A stretch of 64,000 nt of DNA from Mycobacterium sp. MBM (GCA_021648845.1 JAKJHY010000002.1:334260-398259), one strand, 5' to 3'; numbered from the stretch's first letter, positions 7,919-15,358 are shown. Notes: generated by a model not told the origin, from the sequence alone. A program made the numbers and translations.

Positions 7919-7945
7919 CCACCGTTGGTGGCGACCCTAGTCGCC
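7919..7945. promoter_or_regulatory. Overlapping palindromes in the marR/amiC-like divergent region
   Basis: Two perfect palindromes overlap by two bases: CCACC-GTT-GGTGG (7919-7931) and GGCGAC-CCTA-GTCGCC (7930-7945). A wider pair, AGTGGCAC (7910-7917) and GTGCCACT (7974-7981), encloses them. All lie in the 124-base divergent region between the marR gene and the AmiC-like gene. Their position and symmetry suit a dimeric regulator; binding by the MarR protein is inferred. Confidence 0.5.
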
Positions 7946-7998
7946 CCATGTCACATCGGACCTCATGAAAACCGTGCCACTAGTCAAAGGTCAGCAGG

Positions 7999-9081
7999 AT
8001 GAACACATCAGCCCGCTACAACGCGTTCAGCGTTGCCGTGGTGAACCCGCTTCAGGGTCCGCTGGGAATCATCGGACCTCCCGCGCAGCTGTGCACCCAG
8101 TTGGCCGCGGAGGAGATCAATGCCGCCGGTGGCATCCTGGGCCGCGAGCTGCGGCTGGTGACTGTGGACGGCGGCCTGACGCCGGCGGTGATCGCCGCCG
8201 AGTTGGACGCGATGGTGTCCAGCGGCCAGGTTCATTCGGTGATCGGTACCCACACCTCTGCGGTGCGGAAGGCAGTTGCGCCGGCGCTGGCTGGGCGGGT
8301 GCCCTATGTGTACACGTCGCTCTATGAGGGCGGTGAGCGCGATCCGGGGGTCTTCGTCACCGGCGAGACTCCCGATACTCAATTGCTGCCGGCACTGACG
8401 GTCCTGGAGCAGGAGTATCGGGTTCGCGACTGGTTCGTGGTGGGCAACGACTACGTCTGGCCGCGGTCCACCGCGCGGCAGATCCAGGCGCACCTGGCCG
8501 CCGACCACCGGGCCCTGGCGGGCCAGGCGTATGTTCCGCTAGGCTGCAGCGATTTCGGCGGAGCCCTCATGCGTCTGGAGCGATCACGGGCGGCCGGCGT
8601 GGTGGTGTTGCTGGTGGGCCAGGACGCGGTCGACTTCCACCGCCAATTCGCCGAACGCGGCCTGCACCAGCAGATGGTGCGACTGAGCCCGTTGATGGAC
8701 GAGAACATGCTGCTGGCCACCGGCGCGGCAGCCTCCGAGCAGTTGTACGTCGGCGCCGCCTACTTCGCGGCCCTGCCCACCCAGGGCAGTCTGGACTTCA
8801 CCGCGCGCTATTCCCGTCGGTTCGGGCCTGAGGCGCCGATGGTGGGCACCATGGCCGAATCCTGTTACGAGGGGCTCCATCTTCTGGCGGCTCTGACGAA
8901 AACAGCTGGAGGTTCATCGGTTCGCGAGCTGTGCCGGGTCGCCGATGAAGTGGAGTTCGAAGGACCGCGTGGTGCGCAGCGACTCACTGCGCACCACACG
9001 TCTCAACAGAACTACCTGGCCAAGGCGTCGGGACTCGACTTCGACGTGCTCGCTTCGCTGAGCTCCGCCGCCGTCGGATAG
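7999..9081 (+). CDS. AmiC/NhhC-like amide-sensing substrate-binding protein
   Basis: A 360-residue periplasmic-binding-fold protein of the AmiC/Peripla_BP_5 type. It starts with a ligand-site pattern of this family (VVNPLQGPLGIIGPPAQLC, then AAEEINAAGGILGRELRLV). It has no signal peptide, which fits a cytoplasmic sensor such as AmiC or the Rhodococcus nitrile hydratase regulator NhhC and argues against a transporter lipoprotein. No permease genes are adjacent. It is divergent from the MarR gene, and NhhC plus NhhD together control the J1 hydratase, so joint regulation by amides is likely. The effector is not known. Confidence 0.82.
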   Translation: MNTSARYNAFSVAVVNPLQGPLGIIGPPAQLCTQLAAEEINAAGGILGRELRLVTVDGGLTPAVIAAELDAMVSSGQVHSVIGTHTSAVRKAVAPALAGRVPYVYTSLYEGGERDPGVFVTGETPDTQLLPALTVLEQEYRVRDWFVVGNDYVWPRSTARQIQAHLAADHRALAGQAYVPLGCSDFGGALMRLERSRAAGVVVLLVGQDAVDFHRQFAERGLHQQMVRLSPLMDENMLLATGAAASEQLYVGAAYFAALPTQGSLDFTARYSRRFGPEAPMVGTMAESCYEGLHLLAALTKTAGGSSVRELCRVADEVEFEGPRGAQRLTAHHTSQQNYLAKASGLDFDVLASLSSAAVG

Positions 9082-9097
9082 GCGATGCACCCGGACG

Positions 9098-9330
9098 GGC
9101 CCCGGCCCGGAGAATACGACATACGTGTAGGTGTGCACCCCGGCAGTGTCGGCGTAGTCACCGCTGCACGCGCCCCAGCTGTCCTCTTTCACACGCCAGG
9201 TCAATCCCGGTGACATCGAGGCGATTTGGGCGGGCCACCCCTCGATGGCCGCCCGGTACTGCTGTCGCGCCTCTTCGAATGAGGGCTTGGTGCGCAGCTC
9301 TGCTTCCGCATCGCTGGTCCTCGCTGCGCC
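9098..9330 (-). pseudogene. Lipoprotein-like gene remnant at the island edge
   Basis: On the minus strand an open stretch reads through RTKPSFEEARQQYRAAIEGW, then SPGLTWRVKEDSWGACSGDY and TYTYVVFSGP before similarity is lost near 9098. It looks like the middle of a mycobacterial LppA/LppV-type lipoprotein. No signal peptide or start lies upstream (the SPW gene ends at 9340), and the C-terminal part is gone where the AmiC-like gene ends. The loss of its 3' end at this point suggests that the nitrile cluster arrived by insertion or deletion here. The family guess is weak; the broken state is clearer. Confidence 0.5.
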
Positions 9331-9339
9331 ATCGCCGCC

Positions 9340-10098
9340 TCAGCGAAACTGTGCCCGGTACCGCTCAGCCGAATCCGCACGGACCGCCGTCGCGAAGTCC
9401 ATCCGCTCATCCTTGAGGTAGCCCGCCACGCCGAGCGCCGTGGCCAGCGCGCCGGCCACCCAGGCCGGCCACGCGATGCTGGTTCCCGCATATCCAGCCA
9501 CCCACGGCGACAGGAACATTGCGAACCCCACGGTGGACAGCGTCAGGAAATCGTGGGTCGGCTCCGACGCCAGCAGCGACCACACGGCCACCACGGCGAT
9601 CAAGGCGCCGAACCCGATGGTGACGGCGGTGCCGGCCGGTGCCGAATGGACCGCGACGCCCGCCACGATGCTGGCGAAACCCACGACCAGCGCCGACCGC
9701 CCGATCCACAGGCTCCAGCCGTTGCGCAGGTGCTGGCTGTCACCCCACTCGCTCATCACGTCCTGGGACTCGGCCTTGTCGCGTGTCCAGCCGATGCCAC
9801 CGAGGGTGAGGGCAAGCGCCCCGGCCACCCAGCATGTCCAGGCGGCACCCGGGTCGTAGTTGTAGCCGCTGGTCATGAACGGCATGACGAACATGGCCAG
9901 TCCGACCACCACCAGGCCCCAATGATCGGGGGTCCGGTTGCGGGCGAGCACCGACAGGGCGCCGAAGAAGGCGATGAATGCTGCGAACCCAAATGCGAGT
10001 CCGCGCCCGGCCAGCGTCGAGCTGACCGCGAATGCCGACACCGCGGCGACCACACCGATGACTACTGCGCTCCAGCCGATCAACAATTTCGCGTTCAT
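9340..10098 (-). CDS. SPW-repeat membrane protein
   Basis: A 252-residue integral membrane protein formed by two similar halves, each with about four hydrophobic helices. The second half contains FAMFLSPWVAGYAGTSIAWP, with the Ser-Pro-Trp signature of SPW-repeat proteins; the first has the parallel FVMPFMTSGYNYDPGAAW. The central linker (about 105-130) is hydrophilic. The function of SPW proteins is unknown to me. It stands alone, facing the island edge on one side and a 71-base gap on the other. Confidence 0.7.
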   Translation of the reverse strand: MNAKLLIGWSAVVIGVVAAVSAFAVSSTLAGRGLAFGFAAFIAFFGALSVLARNRTPDHWGLVVVGLAMFVMPFMTSGYNYDPGAAWTCWVAGALALTLGGIGWTRDKAESQDVMSEWGDSQHLRNGWSLWIGRSALVVGFASIVAGVAVHSAPAGTAVTIGFGALIAVVAVWSLLASEPTHDFLTLSTVGFAMFLSPWVAGYAGTSIAWPAWVAGALATALGVAGYLKDERMDFATAVRADSAERYRAQFR

Positions 10099-10169
10099 AC
10101 CTGGTAATCAACGCTGATACCGCCTGGACCTCTAGGGTCTTTGGGCCATAGTTCGACCGGCATCCGGCG

Positions 10170-10901
10170 CTACAGCGCCTCCCCCACCCGCCCCGCGGTC
10201 AGCGGTGTCACCACCGTGTTGCCTTGGTCGCCGCACTCGTCGGTGTCGACCACCGTGGTGAGCTCGCCGGTGAACGTGCCGTCCGGGCGCGGGGTGAAAC
10301 CCAGTGTCACCGTCGTCCACGACTGCCCGGCGACGGATCCGTCGTCGTAGGTGCAGGTCGACTTCACCCGTGCCGGAGCGATGTCCTGCCAGGTGCCGTT
10401 GACGAGCTGGAATTTGAGCGTGCGGGCTCCGGGCAGCCGCGCCCGGTCTGCGCTCAGCACTTCGCCGGTGGCGATGCAGTCGGTGTCGGTGCAGGCCGAG
10501 GTCAACGTCAGCCAGTCCTGGGCCGGGCCGCCCGCGCCCGCACCCCAGTCGGTGCTGCCCTCCACCTCGCGATAGGTGGCCTGATCCCAGTGGTACTGCA
10601 CGCGGTACAGGCCGTCGAGCAGGTCGGGCCTGGCCGCGGGCGCGGGCGCCGGCTCGTCGCCGCGCAGAGACCACACCGCAACCCCCGCGGCGGCGGCGAT
10701 CACCACCATTGCCGCACCCACCGCCATCGCGGTGATCCGGCCCGGAGTGAAGCGCGGCTCCGGCTCTAGGTCGCGGACGGGGTCGAATGCCCACGCGTGC
10801 GCGGCCTGGGTGTCGGCACTCGCGACGCCGGCCAGCTCGGTGGGCGCAGCGGCGTCGGCCAGGTAACCGGTCGGCTCCTCGCTCTCCGGGCGCTGCTGCA
10901 T
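10170..10901 (-). CDS. Single-pass membrane protein with an extracytoplasmic domain
   Basis: About 243 residues from the chosen start MQQRPESEEP (ATG at 10901; an in-frame start at 10919 is possible). The N-terminal 55 residues are hydrophilic and presumably cytoplasmic. One membrane helix (ITAMAVGAAMVVIAAAAGVA) follows, and then an exported domain of about 160 residues. That domain has two close Cys pairs (SACTDTDC, and later STC with DEC) that may form disulphides. The layout resembles mycobacterial membrane-anchored sensor or structural proteins, but I do not recognise a family. It is followed on the same strand by the SPW gene. Confidence 0.6.
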   Translation of the reverse strand: MQQRPESEEPTGYLADAAAPTELAGVASADTQAAHAWAFDPVRDLEPEPRFTPGRITAMAVGAAMVVIAAAAGVAVWSLRGDEPAPAPAARPDLLDGLYRVQYHWDQATYREVEGSTDWGAGAGGPAQDWLTLTSACTDTDCIATGEVLSADRARLPGARTLKFQLVNGTWQDIAPARVKSTCTYDDGSVAGQSWTTVTLGFTPRPDGTFTGELTTVVDTDECGDQGNTVVTPLTAGRVGEAL

Positions 10902-10919
10902 AGCCCGGACACTAGCCAA

Positions 10920-11228
10920 TCACGGCTTCTCCGTCAGCATCCATGCCGGAATCCAGTGTGTCACCGGTCTTTCGGTGGCACCGAAGGCGATCGAGTAGGT
11001 GACCAGGCCCCACCACGCGCCCTGCTCGCACAGCCCCCAGCAGGTCAGCGTGCCCTCGACCACCTTGTGCATCTGCAGCCCGAACGGGTGGTAGCGGCCC
11101 CACCGGCAGTGCGGTTGCCGGGGAAACAGGGCGGCCAGGTCGACCAGCACGGTGCGCGGCGGATCGACCCGGCGGAAGACCTCCCGCACCGGCTGCCCGC
11201 CGTGCCCGAGGCTCTGCAGCTCACCCAC
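10920..11228 (-). CDS. Hypothetical 102-residue protein, possibly DNA-damage controlled
   Basis: I do not recognise this protein. It is soluble-looking, rich in His and Trp, with WIPAWMLTEKP at the end and two Cys in LTCWGLCEQG. The start is GTG at 11228. A TATTAT box lies six bases before it, so the mRNA is probably leaderless. A LexA-box-like sequence (11232-11247) overlaps that box. It ends about 20 bases before the start of the membrane protein gene at 10901. Confidence 0.55.
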   Translation of the reverse strand: MGELQSLGHGGQPVREVFRRVDPPRTVLVDLAALFPRQPHCRWGRYHPFGLQMHKVVEGTLTCWGLCEQGAWWGLVTYSIAFGATERPVTHWIPAWMLTEKP

Positions 11229-11231
11229 TGT

Positions 11232-11247
11232 TCGATAATATGTTCGA
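11232..11247. promoter_or_regulatory. LexA (SOS)-box-like sequence
   Basis: On the minus strand TCGAAC-ATAT-TATCGA matches 10 of the 12 fixed positions of the mycobacterial SOS box TCGAAC-N4-GTTCGA. It overlaps the TATTAT -10 box of the gene starting at 11228. The match is imperfect, so regulation by LexA is a suggestion. Confidence 0.4.
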
Positions 11248-11277
11248 AACGCGTCCGCGGATACACCGGGAAACGAA

Positions 11278-12177
11278 CTACCGCCCGTGCGCGTCGAAGA
11301 ACTGCGCCGACACCTGCGAGGCGTCGAACGCCCGGGTGGCCGGCCCCACCTGGTTCGCCGGCAGGATTTCCGGTGCGCCCGGCCAGGTGTGCCCGCCGCC
11401 GTCGACGCGCAGGAAGACCACCTCGGTGCCCACCTCGCACTGATAGCTGACGCGTTCGGCGCTGGTCCCGTCCCCGGCGCCGGGCATCGGTGCGATCACC
11501 GGGTCCGGTGCGCATCCGTTCATTTCCCGCCAGCGGTCCACCACCGCGTAGGCCGCCAGGATGGTGCTCGACCCGCCCCGCCCGACCATCGGGCCGCCGT
11601 GAAACGGCACGATCGGATCGACGGTGCCCTGTGAGGTCAGCACCGACACCGGCTGCGACGGGTTGCACGCCACTTGATCACCGAGGGTCGCCCCGACCGG
11701 GGCGATCGCGGCGAACATATCCGCGCGATCACAGGCCAGCCGGTTGGCCATGAACCCACCCGCCGACAGCCCGGTCGCGAACACCCGCCCGGGCGGGATC
11801 GCGAACTCGGCGGTCAGCCGATCGACAAGGGCGGCAATGAAACCCACATCGTCGACACCGGTGCGGTCCGGCACCGACGCGCCGCGGCCGTCGGCCCAGC
11901 TGAAGTCGATACCGTCGGGGTACACCACGACGAACCCGTGGGCATCGGCAACCGCGTCGTAATGGGTGAGCGCCGCATGCTGCTGCCCGGTCTGCCCGGC
12001 CGCATGCAAGTTGACCACCAAGCCCCTGGGCGGCCCGGGCGGGATATGCAGGTAGTAGCTGCGCTGCAGGCCCCCGAAGTCGATCTGGGCGGCCGGTGGC
12101 TCCGCCTGCGCCTCGACCGCCGGGCCCAGCGCGCAGAGCAGAACCGCCAGCAACGTCGCGGTGAATCGCCCCCTCAT
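11278..12177 (-). CDS. Secreted PHB-depolymerase-like esterase (LpqC-like)
   Basis: About 299 residues, of the alpha/beta-hydrolase PHB depolymerase/LpqC family. The start MRGRFTATLLAVLLCALGPA gives a clean signal peptide ending near AQA; no lipobox Cys follows, so it should be released and not lipid-anchored. The oxyanion region is NLHAAGQTG, the nucleophile Ser is in ATGLSAGGF, a candidate Asp is in SQGTVDPIVPFHG, and the catalytic His is in GGGHTWPG. Ordered active-site residues suggest a working esterase. The natural substrate is unknown; mycobacterial relatives are secreted esterases. In-frame codons extend 40 residues upstream but lack secretion features. Confidence 0.85.
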   Translation of the reverse strand: MRGRFTATLLAVLLCALGPAVEAQAEPPAAQIDFGGLQRSYYLHIPPGPPRGLVVNLHAAGQTGQQHAALTHYDAVADAHGFVVVYPDGIDFSWADGRGASVPDRTGVDDVGFIAALVDRLTAEFAIPPGRVFATGLSAGGFMANRLACDRADMFAAIAPVGATLGDQVACNPSQPVSVLTSQGTVDPIVPFHGGPMVGRGGSSTILAAYAVVDRWREMNGCAPDPVIAPMPGAGDGTSAERVSYQCEVGTEVVFLRVDGGGHTWPGAPEILPANQVGPATRAFDASQVSAQFFDAHGR

Positions 12178-12196
12178 TCCCGCGAGCTTAAGGGCG

Positions 12197-12628
12197 TCAG
12201 GTGTACAGCGTCTCGAACTTCTCGATGGAGCGTTCGATATCGCCCTTGACCGTGCGGGCCGCGACCGATCCGATCGGCCCGAACAGCGGCGGGCCACCCA
12301 GCTCGAGGGTCACCGCGAACCTGCTTCCCGACGCGGTGGGCTTCACGCTCAGCTTCAGCCCGTACTTGGTGCCGCCGACGCCCTTGCCCACGACCTCCAG
12401 CAGACGCGGCGCATCCCACGTGCGCACCGTCCAGGTGACCCGATTGCGCATGCCCTTGGCCCCGGCCACCCCGACCAGGGTGGTGCCCACCGCCAGCTGG
12501 TCGGGAACGTCGCCGCGCCAGCCCTCGTGCATCACCAGCCAGTCCCCCAGCTCGTTCAGATTCGAGGCGTGATCCCACGCCGTCTGCGGGTCCAGCGACA
12601 ATTCACGGGACAGTTCGAGCTTTGCCAT
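12197..12628 (-). CDS. SRPBCC family protein (Rv0910-like)
   Basis: A 143-residue START/SRPBCC-fold protein beginning MAKLELSRELSLDPQTAWDH. It resembles M. tuberculosis Rv0910: the pieces ASNLNELGDWLVMHEGWR, KGMRNRVTWTV and LGGPPLFGPIG all have counterparts there. Rv0910 has been described as a toxin paired with Rv0909. No antitoxin-like ORF adjoins this gene, so a toxin role is not supported; lipid or small-molecule binding is the family default. A TAGCAT box about seven bases before the ATG suggests a leaderless mRNA. An upstream in-frame ATG at 12736 would add 36 arginine-rich, out-of-family residues, and I rejected it. Confidence 0.75.
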   Translation of the reverse strand: MAKLELSRELSLDPQTAWDHASNLNELGDWLVMHEGWRGDVPDQLAVGTTLVGVAGAKGMRNRVTWTVRTWDAPRLLEVVGKGVGGTKYGLKLSVKPTASGSRFAVTLELGGPPLFGPIGSVAARTVKGDIERSIEKFETLYT

Positions 12629-12681
12629 GCGCCGAATGCTAGTCGCTGCGCCGCACCGGATCCGCAGACGGCAGGGTGGCC

Positions 12682-13734
12682 TCAGCGCGCGGCGAGCTCC
12701 CGCAGCACCAGATCGGTTGCACCCCAGTCCATGCACTTGTCGGTCACCGACTGGCCGTAGGTCAGCGGACGCGCCTCGGGCGCCTGGGCACCGGCGACCA
12801 GGAAGCTCTCCAACATCACACCGCTGACCGGAGCGCCGTCGCGCACCAGCTGGGCCACCTCGGCAGCCACCCCGGCCTGCCGGATGTGATCCTTACCGGA
12901 ATTGGCGTGGCTGCAGTCGATCACCACGCGCCCGGGCAGTCCGGCGGCGGTCAGTTTGGCCGCCGTATCCCACACCGAGTCGGCATCGTAGTTGGGTCCT
13001 GCGGTGCCGCCGCGCAGGATGACATGGCAGTCCTCGTTGCCGTCGGTGTTCACCAGCGCGCCGCGGCCCATATCGTCCATGCCGAAGAAGACATGTTGGG
13101 CGGCAGCGGCTTTCACGCCGTCGACGGCCACCTGGATATTGCCGTCGGTGCCGTTCTTGAATCCGACGGGCATCGACAGTCCGGACGCCAGCTGGCGGTG
13201 CACCTGGGACTCGGTGGTGCGGGCCCCGATGGCGCCCCAGGCGACGGCGTCGGCGATGTACTGCGGGCTGGTCGGTTCGAGGAACTCACATCCCACCGGC
13301 AGGCCGATATCGATGATGTCGAGCAGCAGTTGGCGCGCCGTGCGCAGTCCGCGGGTCACGTCGAAGGTGTTGTCCATGCCGGGGTCGTTGATCAGGCCCT
13401 TCCAGCCGATCGTGGTGCGCGGCTTCTCGAAATACACCCGCATCACGATCTTCAGCCGGTCACCGAGTTCGGCGGCGACCTTGACCAGCCGGCTGGCGTA
13501 GTCCAGCGCCGCCTCCGGGTCGTGCACCGAACACGGGCCCACCACCACCAGCAGCCGGTCGTCGCGGCCGGCCAGGATGTCGGCGATCTCCTCGCGATCA
13601 CGCGCGACGCGCTCGGCGCGGCGGGCGCCCAACGGGAACTCGGAGAGCACATCGTGCGGGCTGGGGATCTCGCTGAAACTGCGTATCCGCCGGTCCGAGG
13701 TCGCGGGTGCGGTGGCGGTCTGCGCCAGGTTCAC
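12682..13734 (-). CDS. aroF: Type I DAHP synthase (3-deoxy-7-phosphoheptulonate synthase)
   Basis: First enzyme of the shikimate pathway, joining phosphoenolpyruvate and erythrose 4-phosphate, 350 residues. Type I (E. coli AroFGH-like) landmarks are VVGPCSVHDP, MRVYFEKPRTTIGWKGLIND, GARTTESQVHRQLASGLSMP, VGFKNGTDGN and the metal-site segment VIDCSHANSGKD. It is not the type II enzyme known as AroG in M. tuberculosis, so it may be a second isoenzyme, like Corynebacterium AroF. The start is GTG at 13734 after AAAGG. The upstream leader ORF with Tyr-Trp-Arg-Phe codons and alternative hairpins (13793-13917) strongly suggests attenuation by aromatic amino acids. Confidence 0.93.
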   Translation of the reverse strand: MNLAQTATAPATSDRRIRSFSEIPSPHDVLSEFPLGARRAERVARDREEIADILAGRDDRLLVVVGPCSVHDPEAALDYASRLVKVAAELGDRLKIVMRVYFEKPRTTIGWKGLINDPGMDNTFDVTRGLRTARQLLLDIIDIGLPVGCEFLEPTSPQYIADAVAWGAIGARTTESQVHRQLASGLSMPVGFKNGTDGNIQVAVDGVKAAAAQHVFFGMDDMGRGALVNTDGNEDCHVILRGGTAGPNYDADSVWDTAAKLTAAGLPGRVVIDCSHANSGKDHIRQAGVAAEVAQLVRDGAPVSGVMLESFLVAGAQAPEARPLTYGQSVTDKCMDWGATDLVLRELAAR

Positions 13735-13792
13735 GGTGGTGCCTTTCTGGTGTGGGCACCGACGTGACATCCCGGCGCCCTTGAATGACGAA

Positions 13793-13820
13793 AGGCAGCG
13801 CCCCTACGGGGTCACTGCCT
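13793..13820 (-). terminator. Attenuator hairpin before the DAHP synthase
   Basis: On the minus strand AGGCAG and CTGCCT, with CCCC and GGGG inside, form a stem-loop followed by TTCGTCATT. It lies between the leader ORF stop (13843) and the DAHP synthase start (13734), the usual place for a regulated terminator. The U-rich tail is weak, as is common in high-GC actinobacteria. Confidence 0.55.
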
Positions 13821-13842
13821 GGGCTCCGGGTGGATGCGTCGC

Positions 13843-13917
13843 TTAGTGCTGCGCTTTATCGGCTCCGCCCGGAGCCTCGATAAAGCGCCAATAGCCGGCG
13901 CACACGCGGATGTTCAC
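13843..13917 (-). CDS. Leader peptide with a Tyr-Trp-Arg-Phe run
   Basis: A 24-codon ORF (VNIRVCAGYWRFIEAPGG, then ADKAQH) starting at GTG 13917 and ending with TAA at 13843, 108 bases before the DAHP synthase start. Codons 9, 10 and 12 are Tyr, Trp and Phe, the three end products of the pathway. A TAGCCT box seven bases before the GTG suggests a leaderless transcript. The Tyr and Trp codons lie just before, and the Phe codon inside, the first arm of a long hairpin (13851-13888), so a ribosome stalled there would change which RNA hairpin forms. The pattern is that of classical amino-acid leader peptides. Not tested. Confidence 0.7.
   Translation of the reverse strand: MNIRVCAGYWRFIEAPGGADKAQH
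13851..13888 (-). promoter_or_regulatory. Leader hairpin with an alternative pairing partner
   Basis: GCGCTTTATC pairs with GATAAAGCGC, and GGCTCC with GGAGCC, around a GGGC loop with a 2-base bulge: 16 bp in all. Its first arm GGCTCCGGG can instead pair perfectly with CCCGGAGCC at 13822-13830, immediately next to the terminator-like stem. Mutually exclusive structures of this kind are expected of a transcription attenuator. Confidence 0.6.
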
Positions 13918-13955
13918 GTCGGTCAGGCTACACCGCGGACGGCGAAGGTCAAAAG

Positions 13956-14141
13956 TCAGGGCTTGGAACGCCAGGCGTAGCCCGCGATGCCCACCCCGAC
14001 CAACGCGATGATCGGGCCGAGTATCGACCAGGTGGTGGTACCGCTCATCGGGCTGCCGCCGACCACCCCGAATCCCTGGAACGCGAACAGCGTCCCGAAC
14101 AGGGCGACGACGATTCCGATGCACAACACCGCGATACGCAT
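13956..14141 (-). CDS. Small two-helix membrane protein
   Basis: A 61-residue protein starting MRIAVLCIGIVVALFGTLFA with one N-terminal hydrophobic helix, a Gly-rich turn (FGVVGGSPMSG), and a second helix IIALVGVGIAGYAW before a short basic tail. No catalytic residues are apparent and I do not recognise a family; such small membrane proteins are common in mycobacteria. It is divergent from the methyltransferase gene at 14166, with only 24 bases between the starts. A much longer open frame in this phase runs upstream, antisense to the methyltransferase, and is not used. Confidence 0.55.
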   Translation of the reverse strand: MRIAVLCIGIVVALFGTLFAFQGFGVVGGSPMSGTTTWSILGPIIALVGVGIAGYAWRSKP

Positions 14142-14165
14142 CCCTCGACAGTAACCTCGGCGGCG

Positions 14166-14822
14166 ATGGCCGACACCCCGTTCCTGGACCGCACCCGCGA
14201 CGGCTACGACCGCACCGCGGGGGGCTACGTCGCCGCGTTCCAGCATCATCTGGACGACAAACCGCTCGACCATGCGATGCTGCGGGCCTTCACCGATATG
14301 GTGCCGCCGAACCAGCGGGTCATCGACATCGGCTGCGGCACCGGGGCGGCGACCGCCATCCTGCGCGACAGCGGCGCGCAGGTGTCGGGGATCGATCTGT
14401 CCCCCAACATGATTGCCGAGGCGCGCCGGCTGCACCCGGGTATCGAGTTCACGGTGGGGTCGATGACCGGTCTCGAGCTTGCCGACGGCTCCGTCGGCGG
14501 CGTGTGCGCGTGGTATTCGGTGATCCACATCCCGGACGAGCACCTGCCCGCGGTGTTCGCCGAGTTCCATCGGGTGCTCGCGCCCGGCGGGGTGGCCCTG
14601 CTCGCCTTCCAGGTCGGCGACCGTCCCCGCCACCTCACCGAGGCGTTCGGCGAACCCGTCGACCTGACATTCCACCGCCGCCGTCCGGATACGGTGGCCC
14701 AGCTGCTGGGCGAGGCCGGCCTGCCGGTGCACGCCCGACTCGTCCGCGAACCCGACGGCGACGGTGTGGAATCGACGCCGCAGGGGTATCTGATCGCCCG
14801 CAAACCCGCATCCGTCAGCTGA
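14166..14822 (+). CDS. Class I SAM-dependent methyltransferase
   Basis: A 218-residue protein with the Rossmann-type methyltransferase core. Motif I is VIDIGCGTGAATA (about 53-65), the acidic end of strand 2 is SGIDLSPNMIAEA, and the post-II region is VCAWYSVIHIPDEHL. Motif III is FHRVLAPGGVALLAF. It belongs to the broad Methyltransf_11/25 group acting on small molecules. No substrate can be assigned. A SRPBCC gene follows 13 bases later and is probably co-transcribed. Confidence 0.8.
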   Translation: MADTPFLDRTRDGYDRTAGGYVAAFQHHLDDKPLDHAMLRAFTDMVPPNQRVIDIGCGTGAATAILRDSGAQVSGIDLSPNMIAEARRLHPGIEFTVGSMTGLELADGSVGGVCAWYSVIHIPDEHLPAVFAEFHRVLAPGGVALLAFQVGDRPRHLTEAFGEPVDLTFHRRRPDTVAQLLGEAGLPVHARLVREPDGDGVESTPQGYLIARKPASVS

Positions 14823-14835
14823 GGAGCACCCGCCC

Positions 14836-15312
14836 ATGACCGACCGCATCGAAGTGCAGCGCACCATCGCCGCGCCGGCCGCCGATATCTTCGCGGTGCT
14901 GACCGACCCGCAGGGCCACGTCGCCATCGATGCCTCCGGGATGCTGCAGGACGCCACCGGGGAACCGGCACGCCAAGCCGGTGACCAGTTCGTCGTGCAC
15001 ATGGATCGCGAAGCGCTGAACGACTTTCCGATGGGTCGATACGACGTCACCGTCGACATCACCGAGTACGAACAGGACCGGCTGATCGCGTGGACCATCC
15101 TGGGCCAGATCAAGCCGCAGATCGGCCATGTGTACGGCTACCGGCTGGAACCGGTCGACGGTGGCACCCTCGTCACCTCGTTCTACGACTGGTCCGAGAT
15201 CACCGACAAATGGCGCGAGGCCGGCATCTTCCCGGTGATCCCGGAGAGCGCGCTGCGCGCCACCCTGGGCATCCTGGACCGCACGGTCCGGCGCGGCTAC
15301 CCGAAACCCTGA
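14836..15312 (+). CDS. SRPBCC family protein (polyketide cyclase-like)
   Basis: A 158-residue START-fold protein. It opens with the family pattern IEVQRTIAAPAADIFAVLTD, continues with a strand-rich middle (GRYDVTVDITEY, LIAWTILGQ), and ends with the long helix ALRATLGILDRTVRRGYPKP. Such proteins bind hydrophobic ligands; no catalytic function can be read. GAGGAG precedes its ATG. It follows the methyltransferase closely, which suggests joint action on one small molecule, but that is inference. Its end is two bases from the twin palindromes of the next gene. Confidence 0.75.
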   Translation: MTDRIEVQRTIAAPAADIFAVLTDPQGHVAIDASGMLQDATGEPARQAGDQFVVHMDREALNDFPMGRYDVTVDITEYEQDRLIAWTILGQIKPQIGHVYGYRLEPVDGGTLVTSFYDWSEITDKWREAGIFPVIPESALRATLGILDRTVRRGYPKP

Positions 15313-15313
15313 C

Positions 15314-15358
15314 GTCAACTTGCAGTTGACGAACCCGGACAGTCAACCTACGGTTGAC
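15314..15358 (+). promoter_or_regulatory. Twin 17-bp operators over the clpC2 promoter
   Basis: Two near-identical palindromes, GTCAACT-TGC-AGTTGAC (15314-15330) and GTCAACC-TAC-GGTTGAC (15342-15358), have centres 28 bases apart. They contain a good promoter: -35 TTGACG (15326-15331) and -10 TACGGT (15349-15354), spaced by 17 bases, with the ATG at 15361 at the expected start point. A bound repressor would cover both promoter boxes. Confidence 0.7.

Noticed and set aside
9201..9491. 96-codon minus-strand ORF
   Set aside because: Arg/Ser/Pro-rich shadow of the lipoprotein remnant and the SPW gene.
12629..12736. 36-residue N-terminal extension of the Rv0910-like protein
   Set aside because: Arg/Cys-rich and unlike the family; the family N-terminus begins at MAKLELS.
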